Below the pieces are notes generated by a model. That model searched no databases, was not told the DNA's origin, and saw only the letters and a list, made by a program, of their open reading frames with translations. DNA of 24,211 nt from contig JANWJO010000072.1 in assembly GCA_025449435.1 (NCBI GenBank), forward strand, positions 1 to 24,211, in the 5' to 3' direction. Shown one piece after another: positions 13,974 to 22,148 of the stretch. Both the position numbers and the translations under genes were made by a program. Each line of letters starts with the position of its first letter. Within the stretch, counting starts at the first letter, position 1. The stretch is from Chloroflexota bacterium (GTDB lineage Bacteria > Chloroflexota > UBA4733).

Positions 13974-14897
13974 CTAGAACTCCACATGGCGATAGGGTAG
14001 GCGTGCAGGTTCGTGCTGGCCCTGCACGAAGCTGAGGTACGTACGATCGGGGCGGCTTGATGCACCGCCGAACCGGCCGCTGGCGTCCACCGCGACGATA
14101 TTGAACGGTCCGGCGAATTCGTCTTCCAGTGACAGCACATCGCGCAGTGCCTCACAGGCTGCCTCTTCTGCTGGAAGTCCGGCTTTCATGAACTGCACGG
14201 TGGCGAATGCCGTGCAGGCACGGATGGCCAGCTCTCCCCGGCCGGTACAGGCAGCAGCTCCATAGCGATCATCGGCGTAGTTGCCAGCACCGATCACTGG
14301 CGAGTCACCCAGGCGCCCGGGGAACTTCCACGGCCATCCACTGGTGCTGACGCCGCCGGCGATGTGATGTTCTCGGTCGATCGCCAGGAAATTGACGGTC
14401 TCGTGTTCTTTGCCTGGGTCGCGTGCGGCGAGCAGTTGTGCGCGCATGTCGCCCATATGCTCGTAGTACCGCTGCAGTCCTGGTTCGGCATTGGTTTGGC
14501 GCGAACGCTCCTCCCACCTGGCCTTTGACGCTGCAGTGAGCAGGTCGGACGGTTCGAACCCATTGAGTCGGGCGAACTGGTCCGCACCTTCGCCGGCCAG
14601 GAACACGTGCGGCAGAAGCTCCATTACCTTTCGAGCCACCGAGATGGGGTGTGCGTAGCCACGCATGGCGCCTACGGCACCCGCTGCGCGCGTGTGGCCA
14701 TCCATGATGCTCGCATCCAACTCCACGACGCCGAGCATATTGGGTTCGCCACCAACGCCCACGCTGGTGTCCTCGACGTTCGCCTCCACTGGCTTGATGC
14801 CAGCCTCCACCGCATCGAGTGCGCTGCCGCCAGCACGCAAAATCGCCATAGCGGCGGCCATTCCCGGCGTCCCGTTTCCACTGGCTACTACGATCAT
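13974..14897 (-). CDS. N4-glycosylasparaginase/isoaspartyl peptidase family (Ntn hydrolase)
   Basis: A 307-residue Ntn-hydrolase of the glycosylasparaginase (T2) family, made as a precursor that cuts itself to free an N-terminal threonine nucleophile. The cut site is expected before Thr167 in KEHETVNFLAID; the following GGVSTSGWPWKFPGRLGDSPVIGAGNYADD is the conserved substrate and structural block, and ACTGRGELAIRACTA matches the second-half signature. It would hydrolyse GlcNAc-asparagine or beta-aspartyl bonds; which one cannot be told. There is no signal peptide, so it is probably cytosolic. It is the last gene of a three-gene operon, starting 8 bases after the M24 peptidase stop, which suggests a shared role in peptide breakdown. 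Confidence 0.9.
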   Translation of the reverse strand: MIVVASGNGTPGMAAAMAILRAGGSALDAVEAGIKPVEANVEDTSVGVGGEPNMLGVVELDASIMDGHTRAAGAVGAMRGYAHPISVARKVMELLPHVFLAGEGADQFARLNGFEPSDLLTAASKARWEERSRQTNAEPGLQRYYEHMGDMRAQLLAARDPGKEHETVNFLAIDREHHIAGGVSTSGWPWKFPGRLGDSPVIGAGNYADDRYGAAACTGRGELAIRACTAFATVQFMKAGLPAEEAACEALRDVLSLEDEFAGPFNIVAVDASGRFGGASSRPDRTYLSFVQGQHEPARLPYRHVEF

Positions 14898-14905
14898 GCT
14901 GGTGC

Positions 14906-16078
14906 CTATTGCCTTCCCGGTATGGTGAGGAACGTCTGTCGCTGAGTGGTGAGAGTGGCGCCCTTGCTTCCTAACACCAGGCTGACCTCCAGCCGGACGC
15001 CGAACTCACCATCGAAGTACACGCCGGGCTCGACTGTGACGCCGAGTCCTGGTGCGAGCACACGTTCGTCCGGAAACTCGATGGCGTCCAGGTTGGGCCC
15101 ATCGCCGTGCCCATGGTGCCAGCCGAGGCTGTGCCCGGTGCGGTGGCGCAGACTGGTCTCGTAGCCGGCACCAATCAAGTAGGCACGCGTCACGGTATCT
15201 ACCTCACGCCCACGGACCTGGGTGCCGCTGGCGAGGGCGGCGTTGATGTGGTCGATGGCCACGTCGCGGCCACCAGCAACGGCGTCGAACGCTCGCTGCA
15301 GTTTTGCGGGCACGTTGTCACCGCAATATCCCATCCAGGTGCTATCTGCATACGGGGATTTCTCGCCGGGCATCTTGGCCCACAGGTCGATCAACAAGAT
15401 GTCGCCGGGCCGGACGGGTACCGGACGGTCAGCTGCGCTGGCGTAATGTGGGTCCGCAGCGTTGGCGTTGACAGCCACGTCGGTGCCGCCACGCACGAGG
15501 CCAGCGCGCGTAAACTCCTCTAGGATGAACTCGGCAACTTCGTGTTCAGTTGCTGGCTGGGCACTAGACATGCGCTCAAACGTAAACGCATAGGCGCGTG
15601 CGCGTACTTGATCGACGAGCAATCCAGCCTGCTTAGCTTGCTCGACCATGCCGGCATCCCACCGTACGAGCGTGCTGATAAGGTCGCCAGAGGAAACCAC
15701 TTGGATGCCCAAGCTGCGTATCCACTCCACAAACCCGGCGTCCACGCGCGAAATTACCGGGTTGGCACCGTCCACCGTGTATTCCATTGCCACGGTACGA
15801 GCGCCGGCAAGGTGGTGCCGCAAGCGTTGTTGAAAATCGGCCAGGCCGCTGTAGCGCTCTGCCTGGTACGCGCCCAGCCCCAACCCATAGCTGTCGACGA
15901 TAGATCCAAACACTGCAGGTTCTCCCTGGCGGGGAATCCAGCACGCCACCCGGCGTGACAAGCCGTGTGGTATGCCGGTGAGGTCGGCGAAATGCGGATT
16001 GCTTCCTCGAAAACTCACCACGAGCCAGCCGTCCAGATCAAGCTGACTCATTTGTTGCTGAAGATCGGCTACAGACAT
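14906..16078 (-). CDS. M24-family metallopeptidase (Xaa-Pro dipeptidase-like)
   Basis: A 390-residue peptidase of the creatinase/aminopeptidase P type. The N-terminal creatinase-like domain spans about 1-140. The C-terminal pita-bread domain holds all five metal ligands: Asp231 (LLIDLWA), Asp245 (YADSTWM), His316 (RTGHSLG), Glu350 (TVEPGVY) and Glu364 (VRLEVSLVL). HHGHGDGPNLD follows the ligand histidine as in Xaa-Pro peptidases. It should cleave N-terminal or dipeptide bonds next to proline in the cytoplasm. The ATG at 16078 lies within the end of the upstream dehydrogenase gene (10-base overlap), and the asparaginase follows after 8 bases, so all three are probably cotranscribed. Confidence 0.92.
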   Translation of the reverse strand: MSVADLQQQMSQLDLDGWLVVSFRGSNPHFADLTGIPHGLSRRVACWIPRQGEPAVFGSIVDSYGLGLGAYQAERYSGLADFQQRLRHHLAGARTVAMEYTVDGANPVISRVDAGFVEWIRSLGIQVVSSGDLISTLVRWDAGMVEQAKQAGLLVDQVRARAYAFTFERMSSAQPATEHEVAEFILEEFTRAGLVRGGTDVAVNANAADPHYASAADRPVPVRPGDILLIDLWAKMPGEKSPYADSTWMGYCGDNVPAKLQRAFDAVAGGRDVAIDHINAALASGTQVRGREVDTVTRAYLIGAGYETSLRHRTGHSLGWHHGHGDGPNLDAIEFPDERVLAPGLGVTVEPGVYFDGEFGVRLEVSLVLGSKGATLTTQRQTFLTIPGRQ

Positions 16079-17223
16079 CGCTCGAAGAGTCCAATCATGT
16101 CCTCATACGTCGTCGGCCTTGGGTTGATGCCAACGTTGCCGCTCTTCATGGCGTCGGTTGCCAGTGCTGGAATGCCTGAGGCAGGCACGCCCACCAGGGA
16201 GAGCTTCTCTGGGATTCCTACGCGGGTAGAGAGTTGGCGCACTAGTGTGACACTGGCCAGTGCGTCGTGCTGCGCATTACCGGTCAGCTCGTGACCCAGC
16301 ATGTGCGCGACACGGGCAAACTTTTCTGGCGCAGCTGGCGCATTCCATTCCATGACGGTTGGCAAGATAATAGCGTTGGCGACGCCGTGGGGCACGTTGT
16401 AACGGCCACCAGCAGGGTGAGACATGGCGTGTACATTCCCCAGCCTGGCTTGCGAAAAGGCCACGCCAGCCATCCAGCACGCCATAAGCATGCCTTCGCG
16501 GGCATCGCTATTGTTCCCACTGTGCACAGCCGTTGCTAGGTGTTGCTGTACGAGTTCGATTGCGGCCAAGCTCAACACTTCACTAAACGGGTAGGCCAGT
16601 TTCGAGGTGTACGACTCGATGGCGTGTGTGAGCGCATCCATCCCAACCGCAGCTGTGAGCGCTGGTGGCATGGTGAGTGTCAGTTCGGGATCCATGATCG
16701 CTTCACGCATCGTGCAGTTGAGTGAGAAGATGGAGAACTTGAATTTGCGCACTCGGTCGGTGATGACGCAGAACGGCGTGATCTCACTGGCCGTTCCCGC
16801 TGTCGTGGGAATGCCAATAACGGGAGCTGCCGGTTTGGGCACCCTGTCAGCGCCCTCAAAGTCGGTGATCGAGCCACCGTTGGTCGCCAGGATGGCCACT
16901 GCTTTAGCGACATCGAGGGCGCTGCCGCCACCGACGACAACGATCGCTTCCGCGATAAATGATTGGTATGCAGTCAGCGCGCGTCTCACAGTTTCGACAG
17001 AGGGATTGGCCTCAACGTCCACAAATAGGTCCCAGCGTAAACCGCTGGCACTCAGTAACCCCGTCACCCGGTCCAGGATGCCGGCAGAACGCACGCCAGG
17101 GTCAGATATGACAAGCACACGGTCGCGAGCATAGCGTAGCGCCGCTGCCCCTGCATGCTCTACAGCGCCACGGCCAAACTGGACTAATGTTGGCGACCGA
17201 AACTGATGAATCGCTGCGGACAT
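16069..17223 (-). CDS. Iron-containing alcohol dehydrogenase (group III)
   Basis: A 384-residue NAD(P)-dependent dehydrogenase of the iron-activated group III family (FucO, 4-hydroxybutyrate and butanol dehydrogenases). Nucleotide binding is shown by VVVGGGSALDVAKA (about 95-108) and GIPTTAGTASEITPFCVITD (137-156). The four metal ligands are conserved: Asp196 and His200 in GMDALTHAIESY, His265 in NVHAMSHP and His279 in VPHGVANA, spaced as in FucO. The exact alcohol/aldehyde substrate cannot be assigned. The ATG at 17223 has GGAGGG 11 bases upstream; the longer open frame beyond it overlaps mscL and is not real. It is first in the operon with the M24 peptidase and asparaginase. A TACACT (17260-17265, minus strand) might be its -10 box, with no good -35. 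Confidence 0.93.
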   Translation of the reverse strand: MSAAIHQFRSPTLVQFGRGAVEHAGAAALRYARDRVLVISDPGVRSAGILDRVTGLLSASGLRWDLFVDVEANPSVETVRRALTAYQSFIAEAIVVVGGGSALDVAKAVAILATNGGSITDFEGADRVPKPAAPVIGIPTTAGTASEITPFCVITDRVRKFKFSIFSLNCTMREAIMDPELTLTMPPALTAAVGMDALTHAIESYTSKLAYPFSEVLSLAAIELVQQHLATAVHSGNNSDAREGMLMACWMAGVAFSQARLGNVHAMSHPAGGRYNVPHGVANAIILPTVMEWNAPAAPEKFARVAHMLGHELTGNAQHDALASVTLVRQLSTRVGIPEKLSLVGVPASGIPALATDAMKSGNVGINPRPTTYEDMIGLFERCL

Positions 17224-17310
17224 GGTGCTCGACTCCCTCCTTAACCTCAAGATGTTCGTAGTGTAGCGGTCGCGAGCGTGCATGAACCTCGTGGTTGTAG
17301 GCGATAATCC

Positions 17311-17339
17311 TTGACGTCCTAACGCCAGGGTTGTACAGT
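17311..17339 (+). promoter_or_regulatory. Promoter of mscL
   Basis: TTGACG (17311-17316, five of six consensus bases) and TACAGT (17334-17339) are separated by exactly 17 bases. Transcription would start near 17346, about 46 bases before the GTG start of mscL. Confidence 0.6.
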
Positions 17340-17391
17340 CACGCTTGTGGAATTCCTTCGTGTTGAGTGGCTCGCGAGAGGAGAATGACTG

Positions 17392-17796
17392 GTGATCAAA
17401 GGCTTTCGTGACTTCATCTTGAGAGGCAATGTCGTTGACCTGGCAGTAGCGGTGGTCATCGGTGTTGCGTTCGGCGCGGTCATAACCGCGCTGGTCAAAG
17501 ACATCTTGACGCCACTTATTGCCGCTATCTTTGGCTCGCCTGACTTTAGTGCGCTTACCTTCACGATCAATAACAGCCAGTTCAAGTACGGTGACTTCAT
17601 CAACGCGATCATCGCCTTCCTGGCCATAGCTTTGGTGATCTACTTCGTGGTAGTCGTCCCTATGCAAAAGATCGCTGCGATGATGGCCAAACCAGCACCG
17701 GCGCCCGAAGTCAAAACCAAGAAGTGTCCGGAGTGCTTGAGCGACATCCCGATCAAGGCGCGCAAATGTATGTACTGCACCTCGCTAGTGTCGTAG
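17392..17796 (+). CDS. mscL: Large-conductance mechanosensitive channel with C-terminal zinc ribbon
   Basis: A 134-residue inner-membrane channel that opens under membrane tension and releases solutes during osmotic downshock. The N-terminus MIKGFRDFILRGNVVDLAVAV is the family signature, with TM1 at about 14-45 and TM2 at about 68-95, and the FKYGDFINAIIAF segment entering TM2. In place of the usual C-terminal helical bundle, the tail has a Pro/Ala linker and then CPEC at 112-115 and CMYC at 126-129, a compact CxxC-N10-CxxC zinc-ribbon-like knuckle. The GTG start has GAGAGGAG eight bases upstream. It is a single-gene unit with its own promoter at 17311-17339 and a strong hairpin just after the stop. 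Confidence 0.95.
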   Translation: MIKGFRDFILRGNVVDLAVAVVIGVAFGAVITALVKDILTPLIAAIFGSPDFSALTFTINNSQFKYGDFINAIIAFLAIALVIYFVVVVPMQKIAAMMAKPAPAPEVKTKKCPECLSDIPIKARKCMYCTSLVS

Positions 17797-17806
17797 GGCG
17801 TCGCTA

Positions 17807-17857
17807 AGCAGCGGCAGTTGCCGGCGCAGCATGCCCGCACCGGCAACTGCCGCTGCT
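17807..17857. terminator. Strong bidirectional hairpin between mscL and acetamidase gene
   Basis: A perfect 18-bp inverted repeat (17807-17824 with 17840-17857; arms start AGCAGCGGCAG and end CTGCCGCTGCT) encloses a 15-base loop. It begins 10 bases after the mscL stop and ends 2 bases before the stop codon of the convergent acetamidase gene. It should end transcription from both sides, although neither side has a strong T-run. Confidence 0.8.
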
Positions 17858-17859
17858 AC

Positions 17860-18780
17860 CTATTTCGCACAAGGCATCCAGCGCTTGTCAATCTTGCATA
17901 TCAAGGTGAAGGCTGGGTCAAACACGTTGCCCACCTCATAGCGCACCTGTTGCCCGAGCAGCAACGAAGCCTCGCGTGCCGTGAGCCGGTAATCCTCGAC
18001 CAGCCAGCGCAACAGTTCAGTAGTGGCGTGCTGCAGTGCCTGATCCAGCGGGCGAGCATTGCCAGCCGTGAGTAGATAGGTGCCATCGTCGGCTCGTGGC
18101 CAGAGGATAGGTTGCTGCTTCCGGTGTATCCAGGCTGTGAAGGCGACATCCATGGAAATCTCGATGCCGGTGCCCACGATCTCTCCGTCACCTTGCGTGG
18201 CGTGCCCATCACCAACGTGGATCAGCGCTCCCGGTGCATACACAGGGAAGTACACTGTGACCCCAGGTTTAAACCCTCGATAGTCCATATTTCCGCCGCT
18301 GCTCGATGATGTTGCGGTGGAAATGGCTTGCCCGCGCTCTGGAGCAGTGCCAAAGCAACCCATCATGGGATCAAGTGGCATTTCCAGTTTACCCAAGGTT
18401 GGTTCGGGCGTATGCAAACGCGCGACGCCAAGTTTGGTGTCAACATCCCAAAGGGTGAGCTCCGGGTCCGCAGGGAGCTGGGCTACAAAATCAGGGTCGA
18501 CCACGTTGCTGGCGAGTACACCGCGTGTCCATCCGGTAGATCGATTGGAATGGAGTTTGTCGATACGCAGAGCAACAACATCGCCAGGTTCAGCGCCATC
18601 GAGGTAGAACGGCCCCGTTTGCGGATTGCCAGGACGGGTGACCACCGTGCCCGTATGATCTTGTCCGCGCGAGTCCACCGTGGTGGTTTCTACTGTGTCG
18701 CCGCTGGCGATGTGGAGCACTGGCTCGTGCGAGCCGAGCGTCACGTGGTAGTGCTGAGGCACGAAAACATGCGTCGCCAA
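17860..18780 (-). CDS. Acetamidase/formamidase family protein
   Basis: A 306-residue amidase of the FmdA/AmdA family, which hydrolyses acetamide or formamide to ammonia and the acid. Family blocks are GPFYLDGAEPGDVVALRI, the GGNMDYRGFKPGVTVYFPVYAPGALIHVGDGHATQGDGE region with its His and Asp residues, and the C-terminal LTAREASLLLGQQVRYEVGNVFDPAFTLICKI. The start is a TTG at 18780 with GAGGAG eight bases upstream. It lies 66 bases beyond smpB on the same strand, with a small hairpin between, so cotranscription with smpB is possible. The family is clear; the preferred amide is not. Confidence 0.9.
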   Translation of the reverse strand: MATHVFVPQHYHVTLGSHEPVLHIASGDTVETTTVDSRGQDHTGTVVTRPGNPQTGPFYLDGAEPGDVVALRIDKLHSNRSTGWTRGVLASNVVDPDFVAQLPADPELTLWDVDTKLGVARLHTPEPTLGKLEMPLDPMMGCFGTAPERGQAISTATSSSSGGNMDYRGFKPGVTVYFPVYAPGALIHVGDGHATQGDGEIVGTGIEISMDVAFTAWIHRKQQPILWPRADDGTYLLTAGNARPLDQALQHATTELLRWLVEDYRLTAREASLLLGQQVRYEVGNVFDPAFTLICKIDKRWMPCAK

Positions 18781-18826
18781 ATGCGGGGCTCCTCTTCTCT
18801 CCTGATATGTGGGCCATTCACCACCG

Positions 18827-18844
18827 ACTCCTCGCTTGGGGAGT
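18827..18844 (-). terminator. Small hairpin right after smpB
   Basis: ACTCCTC (18827-18833) and GGGGAGT (18838-18844) form a 7-bp stem with one G-U pair around GCTT, two bases beyond the smpB stop. No T-run follows, so it may be an attenuator or transcript-stability element between smpB and the acetamidase gene. Confidence 0.35.
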
Positions 18845-18846
18845 GG

Positions 18847-19341
18847 CTATCCTTCCCGGCGCCGGTTGGCAAGCGCGCGTTCGATACTGCGCCGCGCGTC
18901 GCGTTCCGCGATGGCCTCACGCTTATCATAGTTCTTCTTGCCACGGGCGAGGGCGAGCTCGACCTTGGCCCGGCCGTGCTTGAGATATAGCCGGAGCGGG
19001 ATCAGTGTGAGGCCGCCACGCTGCACCTTGCTGGCTAACTCCACGATCTCTTTTTGGTGCAGCAACAGCTTGCGATCACGCGTCGGTTCGTGGTTGTACA
19101 TATTGCCGTGGTCATACGGCGCGATGTGCGCGTTATACAGCCAGGCTTCACCGTTGCGCACGCGTGCATATGCCTCGCGCAAGTTGCCCTTGCCTGCTCT
19201 GAGCGACTTGATCTCGGTTCCGGTAAGCACGAGGCCAGCCTCATAACGCTCCTCAATAAAGTAGTCATGGAACGCTTGCCGGTTGACGCTGAGCGTGGCC
19301 TCGTTATCGACATTTTTGACGTGCTCCCGTTGGGCTATCAC
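18847..19341 (-). CDS. smpB: SsrA-binding protein SmpB
   Basis: A 164-residue RNA-binding protein that escorts tmRNA into stalled ribosomes and mimics an anticodon stem in the decoding centre. The OB-fold core shows [35 protein letters not shown], the [16 protein letters not shown] block and the [10 protein letters not shown] helix. The basic C-terminal tail [23 protein letters not shown] is the helix that enters the mRNA channel. The GTG start at 19341 overlaps the TGA of the upstream unknown gene (GTGA), so its translation is coupled to that gene. Its RNA partner ssrA lies at 1328-1680. Confidence 0.96.
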   Translation of the reverse strand: MIAQREHVKNVDNEATLSVNRQAFHDYFIEERYEAGLVLTGTEIKSLRAGKGNLREAYARVRNGEAWLYNAHIAPYDHGNMYNHEPTRDRKLLLHQKEIVELASKVQRGGLTLIPLRLYLKHGRAKVELALARGKKNYDKREAIAERDARRSIERALANRRREG

Positions 19342-20048
19342 GTGGTATCTCCGTCAGACTTGAGCGGGGTATGCCGGATGCGCCGGCGCGGTGCCGGGAA
19401 CGGAGTGCTCGCTGGAGCCGGCGAGATCACCGGCGCCGGAGGAGTGTACACCGGCACGCCTTCTTCCAGCTTTCGCAGCATGGCGGGTAGGTCAATGGCT
19501 TGACGCGTGGCCTCAGGATTCGCAGCGCTGGGCCAAGCCGGGTGCGACGTCGTTACAGTTCTCCGAAACAACGTCCCGCCAAGTGCCAACCCATCGCCAC
19601 GCGTGCCATACAGGAAGAGCCTGGGACAGGTCGTGAGCCTTTGCACGATGGCTTGCGGCGCGATCTCGCCGGCAATGGCCACGAGTGAGGCATCGCGGGC
19701 GACGTGGGAGTACAGCGGCGACTCTTTAGACATCGGAATGACGCGTACATCGATCCCCATCGACAATAGGTACTCAGTCACCAACCGCCGTTCGACGAAG
19801 TCATTGAGGTCGCCCGTGTGTGGCTCGACGTCATAACCAAGTAACGTAGCCAGGTGTGCGCGGCTCGACGCGGTGCTATCGAGGTAGCTACCAATGGCCG
19901 ACAGCATGTCTATTTCAGCGGCTATAAGCGTTGCGGCGTCGGCCAGCACGACATCGGTGATCTCGATATGCCCGGCCGCTACGAGTTCAGCGAGGTTAAG
20001 GGCCGGCCGGACAGCCATAGGACGCTGACCCGGCTTGTGCGGTTCCAC
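19338..20048 (-). CDS. Unknown protein translationally coupled to SmpB
   Basis: A 236-residue protein that I do not recognise. Residues about 15-175 look like a folded alpha/beta domain: helical [33 protein letters not shown] and [14 protein letters not shown], then [21 protein letters not shown] and [20 protein letters not shown], and strand-like [19 protein letters not shown]. Residues about 200-225 are Pro/Ala-rich and likely disordered, followed by a basic RRRIRH stretch and an acidic end. No signal peptide or membrane segment is seen, so it is probably cytosolic. The GTG start has GAGG seven bases upstream. Its TGA overlaps the smpB start, which argues for a shared transcript and perhaps a shared role, but that link is inference. 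Confidence 0.8.
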   Translation of the reverse strand: MEPHKPGQRPMAVRPALNLAELVAAGHIEITDVVLADAATLIAAEIDMLSAIGSYLDSTASSRAHLATLLGYDVEPHTGDLNDFVERRLVTEYLLSMGIDVRVIPMSKESPLYSHVARDASLVAIAGEIAPQAIVQRLTTCPRLFLYGTRGDGLALGGTLFRRTVTTSHPAWPSAANPEATRQAIDLPAMLRKLEEGVPVYTPPAPVISPAPASTPFPAPRRRIRHTPLKSDGDTT

Positions 20049-20084
20049 GAGACGACCTCTTCACAACCATGCACAAAGCATCAC

Positions 20085-20100
20085 CGCCGCAGTAGCGGCG
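20085..20100. repeat. Short hairpin in the gap upstream of the SmpB operon
   Basis: CGCCGC (20085-20090) and GCGGCG (20095-20100) flank a four-base loop, inside the 127-base gap between the MEMO-family gene and the unknown gene of the smpB operon. It could be a terminator for the MEMO-family transcript (minus strand) or a leader structure. Confidence 0.35.
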
Positions 20101-20175
20101 CTGGAAACGATGCTCTGCACACACAAGATACCAGCGGAGTGGGTACACAGTAGCGTGCCGGGCGCGACGGCCGCT

Positions 20176-21147
20176 TCACGGCGCGACCGAAAACACCATG
20201 CCGGCAATCGATACGACTGATCCAAAGGTTGTGTCCGCCGGACACTGCTGGTAACTCGTCAATGTGCCAGCCACTGCGCCCATGCTGCGTAACGCCAAAT
20301 ACGCCGGAGGAATGCCACAGAGGCGTGTGGCGTCGTGGCTCTCCGCGGCACCTGTGAGCAAGCGCTCCGCGCTTCCTGATGCTAAATGCTCCAAGATGAG
20401 CGCGTCGGTTCGCTGAAGGTGGCTTTTGCTTGCCGCATCGAGCGGCTGGTGATCACCAAACGCTGGTCCAACATGAGAGAGGTCGCCGGCAATTACCGTC
20501 AGCACACGCTTGCCAGCCGTGGCCTCCGTCAACGCCTCCAACACGCTGTCGAACGGACGAAACCTCACTGCTCGAGCGTGGCCGTCGGTGAATGGAGCGA
20601 AGGAGCCGATGAGCAGAGGCACCAATGGCTTCGTGGCGCCATGCAGGAGGTAGTGGATCCATACCAATGCCAGTTCAATCGAGTGTTCCCGTAGGTGGTT
20701 GGGTTCCTGCGCCAGTGCGACTCCGGTGCCAAGCGCATTCATCAGTTTGTTGACGACGCCGATGTCAGTCGGCGACGTGCCGAGCGGTGTGCGGTAGTTG
20801 CGAAACGTCGGCGTGACACTCCCGGCACGTCCACGGTGATCGGTACCGAACACAACGATCAAGTCCGCAGCCCGCACGGCAGTGTCAGCGAACCTCCAGA
20901 CGTCCGCGTACACCTTGGACCCTCGCTCGAAGTCGATATGCGGGGACAGCACACCCACCACCTGCTCAAGCGTATTGCGGGTCCCGGGCTGCTCGCAACG
21001 AGCACTTCGTTCGTCGCTAAGCGCGACCCAACCGTCGAGCAACTCGCGGAGCGCGTTAGGGTCAGCGGGGTATACGGTTCCGGCAAAGGCCGGCCGTCGG
21101 TCAAGAAAGTGATCATCGAACCGAGACCGTACGCTTGTCTGGCTCAC
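20176..21147 (-). CDS. MEMO1-family protein (AmmeMemoRadiSam system protein B)
   Basis: A 323-residue protein of the MEMO family, structurally related to extradiol dioxygenases. The metal-site residues of human Memo are conserved: His70 (LSPHIDFERG), His104 (FGTDHRG) and Cys277 (TRLCGIPP). EHSIELALVW and IAGDLSHVGPAFGD are other family blocks. In many bacteria it is encoded with an AMMECR1-domain protein and a radical SAM enzyme (the AmmeMemoRadiSam set) of unknown function; neither partner is in this window. Start choice: the GTG at 21147 has GGAGGG six bases upstream, so it is preferred over the TTG at 21153. It is divergent from the SIMPL genes. Confidence 0.9.
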   Translation of the reverse strand: MSQTSVRSRFDDHFLDRRPAFAGTVYPADPNALRELLDGWVALSDERSARCEQPGTRNTLEQVVGVLSPHIDFERGSKVYADVWRFADTAVRAADLIVVFGTDHRGRAGSVTPTFRNYRTPLGTSPTDIGVVNKLMNALGTGVALAQEPNHLREHSIELALVWIHYLLHGATKPLVPLLIGSFAPFTDGHARAVRFRPFDSVLEALTEATAGKRVLTVIAGDLSHVGPAFGDHQPLDAASKSHLQRTDALILEHLASGSAERLLTGAAESHDATRLCGIPPAYLALRSMGAVAGTLTSYQQCPADTTFGSVVSIAGMVFSVAP

Positions 21148-21249
21148 TAACAACCCTCCGTTGCGCGTCAGGAAAGAGCACTCCTCGAATGTAGCCTACG
21201 CTTTCACTATCCGCCGTTGGAACCGGCCTCATCTGTCGTAACGTCCGGC

Positions 21250-21276
21250 GGGAACACAAGGCTGTGCTATGCCGTT
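21250..21276 (+). promoter_or_regulatory. ECF sigma-type promoter candidate upstream of the SIMPL genes
   Basis: GGGAAC (21250-21255) and CGTT (21273-21276), separated by 17 bases, match the general ECF promoter form (for example mycobacterial SigE/SigH: GGGAAC, 16-17 bases, CGTT). Transcription would start near 21283, giving a leader of about 80 bases. An envelope-stress sigma factor would suit a secreted SIMPL protein. Confidence 0.4.
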
Positions 21277-21331
21277 ATACCTATCAGTGAATCCAAGCAC
21301 ACCAATGAGGTGACCTCTGGACGGCGCAATT

Positions 21332-21364
21332 CAGGAACGAGACAGGAACGAGAGAGGAATCGAG
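21332..21364 (+). repeat. 11-bp tandem repeat carrying repeated Shine-Dalgarno-like units
   Basis: CAGGAACGAGA occurs twice in succession (21332-21342, 21343-21353) and a degenerate third copy, GAGGAATCGAG (21354-21364), ends one base before the ATG at 21366. Each unit carries an AGGAA core, so three ribosome-binding-like sites stand 11 bases apart; only the last is well placed. Confidence 0.6.
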
Positions 21365-21365
21365 C

Positions 21366-22148
21366 ATGCGATATAACATCATTGTGGGAGTGGCGCTGGC
21401 CGCGCTGCTGGCCGTGTCGGCCGGCACAGGGGTCATCAAGATCGGCCCACCAGCGGTGCCCGCGTTCGCAGCACCTGCACATTCGCTTGTCAGTCAGGTA
21501 GCCGCGCCTGCAACCAACCCTATTCCCCTAATTGCGGTGACGGGTGAAGGCACGGCGACTTCAGCACCTGATATTGCCCACGTGTCACTCGGTGTGCAGT
21601 CCAACGCCGCCACCGCCGGTGCTGCGTCTACCGCCAACGCCAGCGCCATGCAAGCCGTCATTACAGCCGTCAAGGCGCTTGGCATCCCTGACAAGGATAT
21701 CCAGACCGAGGGATATTCGATCTACCCGATCTACGCCACCAACGGTGGCCAGGAGTCGCAAACGATTACCGGCTACAGGGTCACCAACGGCATCGCAATT
21801 ACCGTTGAAACCCCCAGTCAGACCGGCGCCATCGTTGACGCGGGTGTTCAGGCCGGCGCCAACACGGGCGTGAGTATCTCTTTCGGCCTCAAAGACAATA
21901 CCGCGTTGCAGGAACAGGCACTGACGCTGGCTTTCCAGCAGGCTCAAGCCAAGGCTTCAGCGCTGGCAAAGGCTATGGGTGTCACGCTCACAGGCGCGTA
22001 TACCGTGTCGGAATCTGGCACGTCGCTGCCGGTTACTGCGGGACAGGCAGCACCACGCGCGCAATCTGCGGCGGCTTCGACTCCTGTCGAACTGGGCCAG
22101 TTGGCCGTGAACTCCCAGGTGGAAGTGACCTTCCAGTACTCGCGATAG
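21366..22148 (+). CDS. Secreted SIMPL-domain (DUF541) protein
   Basis: A 260-residue exported protein of the SIMPL family (DUF541; E. coli YggE is a relative), linked to oxidative or envelope stress, without a defined reaction. A signal peptide covers about 1-36 (hydrophobic VGVALAALLAV, probable cut after AFA). The SIMPL domain follows: VTGEGTATSAPDIAHVSLGV, a helix, the DIQTEGYSIYPIY strand, ITGYRVTNGIAITVE, and GANTGVSISFGLKD, ending in VNSQVEVTFQYSR. The ATG has GAGAGGAA upstream within an 11-base tandem repeat. A paralogue lacking the signal peptide lies 213 bases downstream on the same strand. Confidence 0.88.
   Translation: MRYNIIVGVALAALLAVSAGTGVIKIGPPAVPAFAAPAHSLVSQVAAPATNPIPLIAVTGEGTATSAPDIAHVSLGVQSNAATAGAASTANASAMQAVITAVKALGIPDKDIQTEGYSIYPIYATNGGQESQTITGYRVTNGIAITVETPSQTGAIVDAGVQAGANTGVSISFGLKDNTALQEQALTLAFQQAQAKASALAKAMGVTLTGAYTVSESGTSLPVTAGQAAPRAQSAAASTPVELGQLAVNSQVEVTFQYSR

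Noticed and set aside
14545..14570. tRNA-like T-loop GGTTCGAACCC
   Set aside because: It lies inside the asparaginase coding sequence (NGFEPSD on the minus strand), with no acceptor, D or anticodon stems around it.
17224..17667. 148-codon upstream extension of the iron alcohol dehydrogenase frame
   Set aside because: It is antisense to mscL and the mscL promoter, while GGAGGG precedes the ATG at 17223 where the family sequence begins.
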